A stretch of 32,286 bases of DNA from Candidatus Rokubacteria bacterium GWA2_73_35 (GCA_001790205.1 MGBU01000034.1:1-32286), one strand, 5' to 3'. Positions 9,262 to 17,624 are shown, counted from the stretch's first letter. Made by a program: numbers and translations. Notes: generated by a model not told the origin, from the sequence alone.

Positions 9262-10167
9262 ATGAAGCTCTGCCAGTTCCACCTGCCGGGCCGCGGCCCA
9301 CGCGTCGGCGTGGTCGAGGGCGACCGCGTCGCCGACGTCACGGGCAAGGAGGCGCCGTCGGTACGCGCGCTGATCGAGGCCTGCGGCACCGCCGAGCGGC
9401 TCGAGCGCCGCGCGGCGCAGATCGCGAAGCGCGCGCGGACGCGCGTCGCGTGGCGCGACCTCGACCGCCCGCCCTCGCCGCGGCGCGCGCACCTGCTGGC
9501 GCCGCTCGACCCGGCGGAGGTGTGGGGCGCCGGCATCACCTACCGGCGCAGCCGCGAGTACTACGAGGCGCACACGGGCGAGGGCGGGCGCACGAAGGGC
9601 ATCTACGACCACGTGTACGAGGCCGAGCGGCCCGAGCTGTTCTTCAAGGCGACGGCGGCGCGCACCGCGGGCCCGAACGCCCCGATCGGCGTCCGGCGCG
9701 ACTCGACGCTGACCGCGGTCGAGCCCGAGCTGGCCGTCGTCATCGGGCCGCGGGGCCGCATCGTCGGCTACACGGCCGGCAACGACCTCTCGGCGTGGGA
9801 CATCGAGCGCGAGAACCCGCTGTTCCTGCCCCAGTCCAAGATCTTCCAGGGCTGCTTCGCGATGGGGCCCGTGCTCGCGACGCCGCGCGAGGTGGGGGAC
9901 CCGCACGCCCTCGACCTCACGTGCCGCATCCACCGCGGCGGCCGCCTCCTCTTCGAGGGCCGCGTCAACACGCGCGAGATGCGGCGCCGGTGCGAGGAGC
10001 TGGTCGACTGGCTCGGCCGCTCGAACCCGGTGCCCGCAGGCACCGTGCTCTCGACCGGCACCGGCATCCTCGTGCCCGACGCGCACGCGCTGCGCGAGGG
10101 TGACGTGGTCGAGATCGAGCTCGAGCGGATCGGCACGCTCCGGAACCCGGTCACGCGTCTCGCGTAG
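9262..10167 (+). CDS. Fumarylacetoacetate hydrolase-family enzyme (2-keto-3-deoxy-sugar-acid dehydratase-like)
   Basis: The 301-residue product has the FAH fold. The metal-binding acidic residues are visible in EPELAVVIG and in GYTAGNDLSAWDIE. The sequence YEAERPELFFKATA, RDSTLTAVEPE and ENPLFLPQSKIF resembles, from memory, the clade of 2-keto-3-deoxy-D-arabinonate dehydratase. Acylpyruvate hydrolase or lyase activity on a related compound is the main alternative. AGGAGG lies five bases before the ATG at 9262. Together with the adjacent aldo/keto reductase it suggests a sugar-acid or aromatic-fragment degradation step; the substrate is inference. Soluble and cytoplasmic, with no truncation. 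Confidence 0.88.
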   Translation: MKLCQFHLPGRGPRVGVVEGDRVADVTGKEAPSVRALIEACGTAERLERRAAQIAKRARTRVAWRDLDRPPSPRRAHLLAPLDPAEVWGAGITYRRSREYYEAHTGEGGRTKGIYDHVYEAERPELFFKATAARTAGPNAPIGVRRDSTLTAVEPELAVVIGPRGRIVGYTAGNDLSAWDIERENPLFLPQSKIFQGCFAMGPVLATPREVGDPHALDLTCRIHRGGRLLFEGRVNTREMRRRCEELVDWLGRSNPVPAGTVLSTGTGILVPDAHALREGDVVEIELERIGTLRNPVTRLA

Positions 10168-10178
10168 CCGCGCCGGGC

Positions 10179-11294
10179 ATGCCCTTCCTCCTGAGCCTCG
10201 CGCCGCTGGTCCTCGTCCTGCTGGTCCTCGTGAACCTCGGGACGATCTGGCGCCGCCTCCCGGCCCGCTGGGCGCTGGTGGCCGGCGCGCTCGGCGGCGT
10301 CGGTGGGAGCGTCCTCTACGTGGGCCTGGTCTTCCAGCAGCGCTCGTCCACCGCAGCGATCGGCTTCCTCTTCACGCCCTGGGTCTTCGCCGTCGCGGCG
10401 GGCTCGGCCGCGGCCTGGGGCTTCGGCCTCCACCAGCTCGTCCACACGCGGCAGGCGCTCCGCGGCGGGCCGCGCCCCGTCGCCGTCTGGGCCGTCGCCG
10501 TCGGCTTCCTGCTGGCCTCGACGTACTACACGGGGCGCGACGCGCGGAGCGTCGCCGGGTTCCTCCGCATCACGCGCGCGCCCGCCGACGCCCGCGTCCT
10601 GGAGGACGCCTACCGCGGCGCGCTGGCGCGCCGGGACTACCTCCAGCTCGCCGCCGTCGCCGCCCACCCGGGCACGCCGCCCGCGATCCTCCTCGCGATG
10701 GCGCGGAGCGACGACCCCGGCATGCACGCCAGGCGCCGCGGGCTCGTCACCCTCTTCGGCCGCGACTCGCTCGCGGTCGTGCGCGAGGTTCTCCGCAACC
10801 CGAACGCGCCGGCGGAGGCCGTCGCCGCCCTCGCGGCGTCGCCCAGCGACGAGGTGCTCTACGACGTGGCCGCGAGCGCGCACGCGACGGAGGCGATCCT
10901 GCGCGACCTCGCGCGGCGGCGCGACGGCTCCCTCGTGCGCTGGGGGCTCGCGCTCAACCCCCGGACGCCGCCCGACATCCTCGAGCGGCTCGCGAAGGAC
11001 GCCGACGACGCCACCACGCGGCACCTCGCGGGCAACCCGGGCACGCCGCTCCCGATCCTGCGCGGCCTGGGCGCCTCCGGGAGCGCGCTCGCGCGCGCGG
11101 CCGTCGCGCGCAACCCGGGCATCGACGCCGCGCTGATGGCGCGCCTGGCCGGCGATGCCGAGGACGACGTCCGCCTCGCCCTCGCGCTCAACCGCGGGGC
11201 GACGCGGGAGGTGCTGGAGCGCCTCGCGCGGGACGAGAACGCCCGCGTACGGCGCCACGCCGCCGACGGGCTCCGGAGGAAGCGAACCCCGTGA
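10179..11294 (+). CDS. Membrane protein with leucine-rich-variant (LRV-type) repeats
   Basis: The 371-residue product has four hydrophobic segments in its first 120 residues (about 3-22, 32-53, 60-82 and 98-115). A long soluble repeat domain runs from about 150 to 365. The repeats follow a roughly 24-residue pattern of the type N-P-x-T-P-x-x-x-L-x-x-L-A-x-D, for example NPRTPPDILERLAKD and NPGTPLPILRGLG. This is the LRV repeat of alternating alpha and 3-10 helices first described in an Azotobacter protein. Unlike that protein, no N-terminal iron-sulfur cysteine cluster is present, and a membrane anchor replaces it. Its TGA overlaps the GTG of the thioesterase gene (11291-11294), so the two are translationally coupled. 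The likely role is a protein-interaction scaffold at the inner membrane (inference). Confidence 0.75.
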   Translation: MPFLLSLAPLVLVLLVLVNLGTIWRRLPARWALVAGALGGVGGSVLYVGLVFQQRSSTAAIGFLFTPWVFAVAAGSAAAWGFGLHQLVHTRQALRGGPRPVAVWAVAVGFLLASTYYTGRDARSVAGFLRITRAPADARVLEDAYRGALARRDYLQLAAVAAHPGTPPAILLAMARSDDPGMHARRRGLVTLFGRDSLAVVREVLRNPNAPAEAVAALAASPSDEVLYDVAASAHATEAILRDLARRRDGSLVRWGLALNPRTPPDILERLAKDADDATTRHLAGNPGTPLPILRGLGASGSALARAAVARNPGIDAALMARLAGDAEDDVRLALALNRGATREVLERLARDENARVRRHAADGLRRKRTP

Positions 11295-12172
11295 GCGACT
11301 GGCTCGAGACCTATCGCGGCTGCGTCTTCCGCTGGGAGGTGGACCACAACGACCACTTCACCGTCGGCTACTACTTCGCGCGCTTCGCCGACGCGGGCCT
11401 GGCCCTGCTGGCGGCGCTCGGCCTCGGCCCCGCGTACATGGCGCGCGCGGGGTGCGGCTGCGTGACGACGGACGGCTACGCCCGCTACCAGCGGGAGCTG
11501 CGGGCGGGCGACCTCCTGCACGTGACGAGCGGGGTGATCGGCGTCGAGGCCGACGCCCTCGTGCTCGGCCACAAGCTCCTCGACTCCGGGAGCGGCGAGC
11601 TGTGCACGACGTTCGAGCAGCGCGTGCGCCACGTGGAGCTGGCGGGCCGCGCGGCCGTGCCCTTCACCGCCGCGCAGCGCCGCGCCGCGGAGGCGAGGCA
11701 GGTCGCCTGGGACGGCCCGCCGCGCGAGCGGCGCCCCCGGCCGCGGAGCCTCGACGGCTTCCGCGACACGGCGCGCGACACCGTGAAGCCGTGGGAGCTG
11801 GACCTCGATGGCCAGAGCGCGCTCGCGCACTACATCCTGCGCTTCTCGGCGTCCAACGGCCACGCCATCGCCGCCTTCGGGCTCACGCCGGGCTACATGC
11901 GCGCCGAGCGGCGGGGCTTCTCGACCTTCGAGTTCCAGCTCGAGGTGCTGGCGCCGCTCCGGCCCGGCGACCTCGTGCGCGTGCGCTCGGCCCTGCTCCA
12001 CGTGGGCGGCTCCTCGATGCGCCTGCTCCACGTCATGGCGCGCGAGGCCGACGGCGGGCGCGTCGCGACGCTCGAGCAGCTCGGCGTCCACCTCGACATG
12101 GACGCGCGGCGGCCGACGCCGCTGCCCGACGCGGTCCGCGACCGCGCCCGGGCGCTCCTGATCCCGACCTAG
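11291..12172 (+). CDS. Double-hotdog acyl-CoA thioesterase-like protein
   Basis: The 293-residue product contains two hotdog-type halves. Each opens with a similar W-E-[VL]-D motif: EVDHNDHFTVGYYFARFADA near residue 17 and a W-E-L-D segment with a conserved H-x-x-x-x-F near 167. The first half carries the D-x-x-x-H-F-x-x-x-x-Y-F pattern of 4-hydroxybenzoyl-CoA thioesterase-type enzymes. The second ends in a typical beta-sheet run (FEFQLEVLAPLRPGDLVRVRSALLHVG). It should hydrolyse an acyl-CoA or related thioester, or act as a dehydratase-like fold; the substrate is not visible. The start is GTG, inside the stop of the LRV-repeat gene. Cytoplasmic. Confidence 0.82.
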   Translation: MSDWLETYRGCVFRWEVDHNDHFTVGYYFARFADAGLALLAALGLGPAYMARAGCGCVTTDGYARYQRELRAGDLLHVTSGVIGVEADALVLGHKLLDSGSGELCTTFEQRVRHVELAGRAAVPFTAAQRRAAEARQVAWDGPPRERRPRPRSLDGFRDTARDTVKPWELDLDGQSALAHYILRFSASNGHAIAAFGLTPGYMRAERRGFSTFEFQLEVLAPLRPGDLVRVRSALLHVGGSSMRLLHVMAREADGGRVATLEQLGVHLDMDARRPTPLPDAVRDRARALLIPT

Positions 12173-12255
12173 CGTTCCGTGCAGGACGCCGCGCCACCGG
12201 TCGCTGCGCGACGGGGCGCGACGCGGCTTCGAGACCGGCTCACGAGGAGGCAGGC

Positions 12256-12729
12256 ATGTCAGACAACGGCGGCTGGGCGAAGCGGGAGACTCAGGCGGAG
12301 GACTCGGTCACGATCCGCCGGGGCGGCGTGCGGCACCTGTCCGCTCAGGACGTGACGATCCGCCAGGGCGGGGCCGTGCGCGTCGAGGCCAACGACGTGA
12401 CGGTGAAGCAGGGCGGCGTCCTGCTCGCGCGCGCCGGCTCGCTCGAGCTGACGGCCGGCACGGTCGGCGTCGTGCTGGCCGCGGAGGCGGCGCTCCCGCT
12501 GTCGGCCGCGAGCGTGGTGGTCGCGCGGGAGGCGCGGCTCGATCAGTCCGCGGGCGCCGTCGTCGCCGCCGGGACGGCCCACGTCCACGACAGCGTCATC
12601 GCCGTCCTCGTGACCCGCGAGCTCAAGGGCGAGGGTGTGCGCGTGCTCTTCGGCCCGCGGGCCGCGTTCGCGTTCGGCGCGGGCCTGGCGCTCGTGCTCG
12701 GGCTCCTGCGGCTCGCCCGCGGGCGCTAG
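12256..12729 (+). CDS. Tail-anchored protein of short beta-helix-like repeats
   Basis: The 157-residue product, with GAGGAGG five bases before its ATG, is built of about seven degenerate 15-16-residue units. Examples are DSVTIRRGGVRHLSA, DVTIRQGGAVRVEAN and DVTVKQGGVLLARAG, each with alternating V/I/L and a Q-G-G or A-G turn. This pattern predicts a stacked beta-solenoid resembling bactofilin or pentapeptide-style folds, though neither family signature is complete. A hydrophobic helix (about residues 133-150) followed by R-G-R at the very end makes it tail-anchored, with the solenoid in the cytoplasm. I do not recognise the family. It sits one base before the GTG of the rhodanese gene and 83 nt after the thioesterase, so it probably shares their transcript. 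Confidence 0.75.
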   Translation: MSDNGGWAKRETQAEDSVTIRRGGVRHLSAQDVTIRQGGAVRVEANDVTVKQGGVLLARAGSLELTAGTVGVVLAAEAALPLSAASVVVAREARLDQSAGAVVAAGTAHVHDSVIAVLVTRELKGEGVRVLFGPRAAFAFGAGLALVLGLLRLARGR

Positions 12730-12730
12730 C

Positions 12731-13567
12731 GTGGCCCCGCCCCTCGTCTCCGCGGCGTGGCTCGCCGAGCGCCTCGAGTCGCCGGGCGTCCGCGTCGTCG
12801 AGGTCTCCTCGGTGAACGACGACGCCCCGTGGCGTGCGGGCCACCTCCCGGGCGCGGTGTGGTGGTACTGGAAGGCCGCGCTCTGGCACGAGTCGGACCG
12901 CGAGTTCCCGACGCCCGCGGAGATGGCCCGCCGCCTCGGCCGCCTCGGTGTCACGCCCGACACGACCATCGTCCTCTCCGGCGATCCGGTGCAGTACGGC
13001 GCCTACGCCTTCTGGGTGCTCACGCTGTGCGGGCACCCCGACATCCGTCTCCTGGACGGCGCCCGGACCCGCTGGCTCGCCGAGGGCCGGCCGCTCTCGA
13101 CGGAGATCCCGCGCTTCGCGCCCGCGGAATACCCGCCGCAGCCGGGCGACGCCACGAGCCGCGTCGGGCGCGACGAGGTGCGCGCCGGGCTCGGCCGGCC
13201 CGACCGGCTGCTGCTCGACGCGCGCGCGCCCGAGGAGTACCGGGGCGAGCGCGTGATGCCGCCGCCGTTCTTCGACCACGGCGCCGAGCGGACGGGTCGG
13301 ATCCCCGGCGCCGTCCACCTCTACTTCCGCGAGCTGCTGAACGAGGACGACACGTTCAAGCGTCCCGAGGAGCTCCGCGCGGTGCTGCGCGCGCGCGGCC
13401 TCACGCCCGACAGGCCGGGCGACATCGTGACCTACTGCCGCCTGAGCCACCGCGCGACGCTCGTCTGGTTCGCGATGCGCCACCTGCTCGGCTACGCGAA
13501 CGTGCGCGTCTACGACGGCTCCTGGACGGAGTGGGGCAGCATCGTCGGCTTCCCCGTCGAGCGGTGA
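12731..13567 (+). CDS. Tandem rhodanese-domain sulfurtransferase
   Basis: The 278-residue product has two rhodanese domains, as in thiosulfate or 3-mercaptopyruvate sulfurtransferases. The N-terminal domain (about 1-130) has lost the catalytic cysteine, with L-S-G-D-P-V-Q-Y at the loop. The C-terminal domain carries C236 in the active-site loop TYCRLSHRA, which should form the persulfide. The CH2A-like motif (LLDARAPEEYRGE) and the G-x-I-P-G-A-V-H element are also present. The loop C-R-L-S-H-R differs from the C-G-S/T-G-V-T loop of mercaptopyruvate enzymes and fits thiosulfate-type or broader specificity (inference). The GTG start follows the preceding stop by one base, so the two genes are almost certainly cotranscribed. 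Cytoplasmic, no signal peptide. Confidence 0.9.
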   Translation: MAPPLVSAAWLAERLESPGVRVVEVSSVNDDAPWRAGHLPGAVWWYWKAALWHESDREFPTPAEMARRLGRLGVTPDTTIVLSGDPVQYGAYAFWVLTLCGHPDIRLLDGARTRWLAEGRPLSTEIPRFAPAEYPPQPGDATSRVGRDEVRAGLGRPDRLLLDARAPEEYRGERVMPPPFFDHGAERTGRIPGAVHLYFRELLNEDDTFKRPEELRAVLRARGLTPDRPGDIVTYCRLSHRATLVWFAMRHLLGYANVRVYDGSWTEWGSIVGFPVER

Positions 13568-13585
13568 GGCGGCCGCGCCCGCGCG

Positions 13586-14404
13586 CTAGTCGATTCGGAG
13601 CGTGCGCGCGAAGTCGAGCAGCGCGTCGGCGAACGGCCGCGGCCGCTCGGTCGGGATCAGGTGGCCGGCGTCGGCGAAGGTCAGCGTGCGCCGCGTGGGG
13701 ATCCGGGCCGCCAGCTCCTCGACGTCCGCCGCGAGGTAGAACACTCGGTCGTGCAGGCCGGTCATGACCAGCACGGGCACCGTGAGCCGCTCCCAGGGGA
13801 AGTCCCAGTCGGCGGCGAGCGAGCCGGCGAAGAGCCGGAAGAGGCCGTCGCTCGGCTCCAGCGGACGGTACGGCTCGGCGGTGAACACGCCCGGACGCAT
13901 CGCCGCGAGCTGCCCGGGGTTCACCAGCAGCGGGAGGTTCGCCTCCATGACGAGCCGCGTGCCGCCGGCGCGCGCGAGCGCGACCACCGCCTGGTTGATC
14001 CACTCGAGGCGCGGCCCCGGCTTCCTGAGCGTGTTGACCAGCACGAGGCCGACCGCCGGCACGCCGGCGAGGTGCCCCTGCGCGGCGAACAGCCCGCCGA
14101 TCGAGAGGCCGACCAGGATCGGCCGCGGCGGCCTGACGTGGGCGGCGAGGCGCCGGAGATCCTCGACGACGACCCGCGGGGACAGCTCGGTCGCGGGCCC
14201 GCACCGGCTCTGGCCCTGGCCGCGGAAGTCCCAGCAGAGCGTGCCGAACCCGGCCGCCCGGAGCACCGGGCCGATCTCCTGGTGCTGCCACGTGGCGGTG
14301 CTGCCGGCCAGCGCGTTGACGAAGACGAAGGTCGCGCCGGCCGCGCCGGGAGCGTCGTACTCGTAGTGGAGGCTCTCGCCGGCGGCGATGTCGAGGCTCG
14401 GCAT
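13586..14404 (-). CDS. Alpha/beta-fold hydrolase
   Basis: The 272-residue product is a canonical alpha/beta hydrolase. The nucleophile elbow is GLSIGG (serine near residue 99), the acid is in TGLHDRVF and the histidine is in ADAGHLIP. The oxyanion-hole segment is V-N-A-L-A-G-S rather than the common H-G. WDFRGQGQS is the typical strand-4 turn. A G-rich Shine-Dalgarno (AGGGGGG) lies before the ATG, 12 nt after the stop of the MFS gene, so transporter and hydrolase form one operon. The enzyme probably hydrolyses an ester or lactone imported by, or exported through, the neighbouring carrier (inference). Confidence 0.88.
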   Translation of the reverse strand: MPSLDIAAGESLHYEYDAPGAAGATFVFVNALAGSTATWQHQEIGPVLRAAGFGTLCWDFRGQGQSRCGPATELSPRVVVEDLRRLAAHVRPPRPILVGLSIGGLFAAQGHLAGVPAVGLVLVNTLRKPGPRLEWINQAVVALARAGGTRLVMEANLPLLVNPGQLAAMRPGVFTAEPYRPLEPSDGLFRLFAGSLAADWDFPWERLTVPVLVMTGLHDRVFYLAADVEELAARIPTRRTLTFADAGHLIPTERPRPFADALLDFARTLRID

Positions 14405-14416
14405 TGGTCCCCCCTC

Positions 14417-15709
14417 TCAGTCCAGGTGTTCGTGGCCGGTGACGCCCGCGGGCGTTCGCAGGAAGACCGTCGCCGCGGCGCACGCGAGCGGCAGCGACGC
14501 GAGCAGGCGGAGCGTGCCGCCGGCGCTGCCGATCAGGTCGAAGGCGAGCCCCACGGGCAGCGGGCCCAGGGAGGCGCCCACGACGCCGATCATCTGCCCG
14601 GTGCCCTGGATGCTCCCGAGGTGGAGGCGGCCGAAGTAGCGCGGCCAGAGATAACCGAACATCGTCATGCTGAACGCGTTGTTGAGCCCGAACAGCATCG
14701 CGTACGGCACGGCCGTCGTCAGGTCGCGCACGAGGGTGACGCCGACGAGGGACGCCGTCGTGACGAGCAGCCCGGCCGCGAGCACCCGGCGCGTGCGGTA
14801 GCGGTCGAACATGCGCCCGACGAGGGGCATGCTCACCACCATCGTCAGCGCGGAGACCGGGAACACGCGCGCCGCGACCTCGGCGGCGACCCCCTGCGCC
14901 GTGAGGATCGAGACCTGGTAGAAGTGCAGCGTCGTGACCAGCATCGCGATCGCGAACCAGCCGGCCCCGAGGATGTAGAAGGCCGACGTGCGCAGCGCCT
15001 CGGCGAGCGTGAGCCCGCCCACTGCCGGCGCGTCGCCCTTCGCCGGCGCGTCGCCCGCCCCCGCAGCGTCGCCGTCGGGCCGGAGCCCCACGCCCTCCGG
15101 CGTGTCGTGGACGAGCAGGAGCACCGGCGGCAGCATCAGGCCCCACGTGAGCACGCCGAGGACGACCCAGGCCTGCCGCCAGCCGAGCGTCTCGGTCAGG
15201 TACTGGCCGAGCGGCGGGTGGATCGCCATGGAGGCGGCGAAGCCGAGCGCCATCAGGCCCAGCGCGAAGCCGCGCCGCCGGCTGAACCACTGGGAGACCA
15301 GGCTGGCGCAGTTCAGCATGAGCGAGCCCTGGCCGAGGAAGCGCAGCGCCGCGAAGCCGAGGGCGAGCGAGGCCAGGCCGCCGACGGCGCCGAACGCGAG
15401 CGCGGCCGCGCCGAGCAGCAGGACCACGACCGTCGTCGTGCGCCGCGCGCCGAAGCGGTCCACGAGCCGGCCCATGTACGGCAGGCAGAAGGCCGCCACG
15501 AGCGTCGCCAGCCCGTAGGCCGACGCGATCGAGGCCTTGGAGAGTCCGAGGTCCTCCGCGATCGGCCCGACGAACACGCTGAAGTTGTGCGACTGCCCGG
15601 GGCCCGTCGCGAAGATGCCGAGCCCGGCCACGGCGAGGATCGTCCAGCCGTAGAACCACCGCTTGCCCATGGCGGCGAAGATCGCCGCCCGCACCGCGCC
15701 GTCGCTCAC
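14417..15709 (-). CDS. MFS transporter (monocarboxylate/OFA-like)
   Basis: The 430-residue product has about twelve hydrophobic segments in two six-helix halves, separated by a charged cytoplasmic loop near residues 200-225 (alanine-, glycine- and aspartate-rich). The MFS motif A region reads GRLVDRFGARR after helix 2, with its counterpart GRMFDRYRTRR in the second half. The N-terminus K-R-W-F-Y-G-W-T is typical of the oxalate/formate antiporter-like and monocarboxylate carriers. The annotated GTG at 15709 has no good Shine-Dalgarno; the ATG at 15670, just before K-R-W-F-Y, would shorten it by 13 residues and is equally possible. Inner membrane. The partner gene downstream is the alpha/beta hydrolase. 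Substrate probably a carboxylate (inference). Confidence 0.88.
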   Translation of the reverse strand: MSDGAVRAAIFAAMGKRWFYGWTILAVAGLGIFATGPGQSHNFSVFVGPIAEDLGLSKASIASAYGLATLVAAFCLPYMGRLVDRFGARRTTTVVVLLLGAAALAFGAVGGLASLALGFAALRFLGQGSLMLNCASLVSQWFSRRRGFALGLMALGFAASMAIHPPLGQYLTETLGWRQAWVVLGVLTWGLMLPPVLLLVHDTPEGVGLRPDGDAAGAGDAPAKGDAPAVGGLTLAEALRTSAFYILGAGWFAIAMLVTTLHFYQVSILTAQGVAAEVAARVFPVSALTMVVSMPLVGRMFDRYRTRRVLAAGLLVTTASLVGVTLVRDLTTAVPYAMLFGLNNAFSMTMFGYLWPRYFGRLHLGSIQGTGQMIGVVGASLGPLPVGLAFDLIGSAGGTLRLLASLPLACAAATVFLRTPAGVTGHEHLD

Positions 15710-15853
15710 CGGGAGGTCACCGCCGCCAGTCTAGCCGCTCGGCGGCCCGTGCGATACGCGCCGCGTGCGCGGCGCCACCGCCAAACACGCTACTTTCCCC
15801 CGCTGCACGAACGGGATTGACTTCGTCAGCGGCTGCGCGTGTAGTGGGGCCCC

Positions 15854-17002
15854 ATGGCGGGCGAGGACATCTACGGCAGCCCCGAGCACCAGGCGTTCCG
15901 CGCCGTCGCGCGCAAGTTCATCCAGACCGAGCTCGCGCCGCGGGCGCGCGAGTTCGACGAGGCGGGGCGGCCGGACAAGGCGATCTTCCGGCGGCTCGGC
16001 GAGATGGGCCTGCTCGGCATCCGCTACGACCCCCGGTACGGCGGCCAGGGGCTCGACTACTCCTTCCAGGCCGTGTTCCTCGAGGAGCTGACCCTCTGCG
16101 ACAACGCCGGCGTGGCGATGGGCGTGAGCGTGCAGACCGACATGGCGACGCCCGCGCTCGCCCGCTTCGGTACTGAGGCGCTGAAGGAGCGCTACCTCGT
16201 GCCCGCGATCCGCGGCGAGCACGTGGCCGCGATCGCCGTCACCGAGCCCGGCGCCGGCTCCGACGTGGCGGGGATCAAGACGCGCGCGGTGCGCGACGGC
16301 GACTGGTGGGTGATCAACGGCTCCAAGATGTTCATCACCAACACGGCCAACGCCGACTGGCTCTGCCTGCTGGCCGTCACCGACCCCGGGGCGGGCTACA
16401 ACGGCTACACGCAGATCATCGTCCCCACGGACACACCCGGCTTCACTTATCGGCTGCTCGACAAGATCGGCAACCGGGGCTCGGACACCGGCCTGCTGTT
16501 CTTCGACGACGTGCGCGTGCCGGTCGCGAACACCATCGGCGACCCGAACCGCGGCTTCCAGCAGCAGATGAACCAGTTCCAGGACGAGCGCATGGTGCCG
16601 GTCGTCACCGGGCCCGTCGCCGCGCGGCGTCTCTGGGAGCTGACGCTCGAGCACGCCCAGCAGCGCGTGGTCTTCGGCAAGCCGCTCGCGAAGATGCAGG
16701 TGAACCGGTTCAAGTTCGTCGAGATGCAGATCCAGATCACCGCGGCGCAGGAATTCAGCCACCGCTGCATCCGCAAGATCGTCGCCGGCGAGGACGTGAC
16801 GCTCGACGTCTCGATGGCCAAGGTGTTCGTCGCCAACATGAAGCAGTACGTGGCGACGACCTGCGTGCAGCTCTTCGGCGGCAGCGGCTACATCTGGGAG
16901 AACCCCGCCGCGCGCGCCTACGTGGACTGGCGCCTCGGCACGATCGGCGGCGGCGCCGACGAGGTCATGAAGGAGGTCGCCGCCAAGCTGCTCCGCATCT
17001 GA
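15854..17002 (+). CDS. Acyl-CoA dehydrogenase
   Basis: The 382-residue product is a complete flavin-dependent acyl-CoA dehydrogenase that introduces an alpha-beta double bond and passes electrons to ETF. Both family signatures are present: AVTEPGAGSD near residue 131 and the C-terminal QLFGGSGYIWENPAARAY. The C-terminal catalytic glutamate position of short/medium-chain enzymes (Y-E-G-T) is replaced by G-G-A-D. E245 in QDERM lies where isovaleryl-CoA and long-chain enzymes place their base, so it is probably the base here. The ATG at 15854 follows only a weak purine run. The VOC gene begins 14 nt downstream with a good Shine-Dalgarno, so they are likely cotranscribed. Cytoplasmic. Confidence 0.93.
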   Translation: MAGEDIYGSPEHQAFRAVARKFIQTELAPRAREFDEAGRPDKAIFRRLGEMGLLGIRYDPRYGGQGLDYSFQAVFLEELTLCDNAGVAMGVSVQTDMATPALARFGTEALKERYLVPAIRGEHVAAIAVTEPGAGSDVAGIKTRAVRDGDWWVINGSKMFITNTANADWLCLLAVTDPGAGYNGYTQIIVPTDTPGFTYRLLDKIGNRGSDTGLLFFDDVRVPVANTIGDPNRGFQQQMNQFQDERMVPVVTGPVAARRLWELTLEHAQQRVVFGKPLAKMQVNRFKFVEMQIQITAAQEFSHRCIRKIVAGEDVTLDVSMAKVFVANMKQYVATTCVQLFGGSGYIWENPAARAYVDWRLGTIGGGADEVMKEVAAKLLRI

Positions 17003-17016
17003 GCCGGAGGATCGCG

Positions 17017-17442
17017 ATGAAAGCGGCGCTCTATCACGTGCAGGTCAACGTGAGCAGGGCCGCGCGCTCGTTCCCGTTCTACCGCGCCCTGCTCGGGTAC
17101 CTCGAGTTCCGCCGCGTCCACGAGGACGCGCAGAGCCTGGGCTTCTCGGACGGGACGGTGGACGTGTGGCTCATCGAAGCCGAGGAGCGGCACGCCGGCT
17201 TCGGCTTCCACCGGAAGCGCACCGGGCTCAACCACCTGGCGTTCCGCGTGGACTCGCAGGGCGCGGTCCAGCGCTTCGCGCGCGAGTTCCTGGCGCCGCG
17301 CCGGCTCACGCCCCTCTACGACACGCCCCGCGAGTTCCCCGAGTACGCGCCCGGCTACTACGCGGTCTTCTTCGAGGACCCCGACCGCCTCAAGCTCGAG
17401 CTCGCCCACGTGCCGCACCTGCTCGAGGCTCCGCACGCCTAG
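17017..17442 (+). CDS. VOC-superfamily (glyoxalase/dioxygenase-fold) protein
   Basis: The 141-residue product is a single vicinal-oxygen-chelate unit pair. Candidate metal ligands are H7 (YHVQVNV), the histidine of GLNHLAF near residue 73 and the glutamate of RLKLELAH near 128. This is the usual H-H-E set of lactoylglutathione lyase and related isomerases. F-x-D-P-D-R near the C-terminus is typical of the family. GGAGG sits six bases before the ATG. It follows the acyl-CoA dehydrogenase by 14 nt, which suggests an acyl-CoA-related role such as an epimerase, but that is inference. The TAG stop lies inside the left arm of the long palindrome that follows. Confidence 0.88.
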   Translation: MKAALYHVQVNVSRAARSFPFYRALLGYLEFRRVHEDAQSLGFSDGTVDVWLIEAEERHAGFGFHRKRTGLNHLAFRVDSQGAVQRFAREFLAPRRLTPLYDTPREFPEYAPGYYAVFFEDPDRLKLELAHVPHLLEAPHA

Positions 17443-17622
17443 CCCGGCTTGCTCATGAACGACTCCCGCGTGCGCCGAACGGGTCCTGCCGCGGCGGGCA
17501 GCCCCACGAAGCTCGCCACCCCCGCCCGGTGTGGGGGTCCCCCGGCTCGCTTCGTGGGGCCCCCCGCCCGCCGCGTCACCCGTTCGACCACCGTGGGCGC
17601 GTTCATGAGCAAGCCGGGCTAG
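17439..17622. repeat. 184-bp long imperfect palindrome with 22-bp perfect terminal inverted repeats (MITE-like)
   Basis: Bases 17439-17460 and 17601-17622 are exact reverse complements. The interior keeps pairing in blocks: CGAACGGGT with its complement, GCGGCGGGC with its complement, and GCCCCACGAAGC (near 17499-17510) with GCTTCGTGGGGC. A small G/C hairpin lies at the centre (about 17519-17539). The outer ends begin and finish with CTAG, so a TA duplication is possible. The element fills the gap between the VOC gene and the radical SAM gene. It could be a miniature inverted-repeat transposable element, a REP-type palindrome, or a strong bidirectional transcription barrier. It encodes nothing. 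Confidence 0.75.
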
Positions 17623-17624
17623 CG

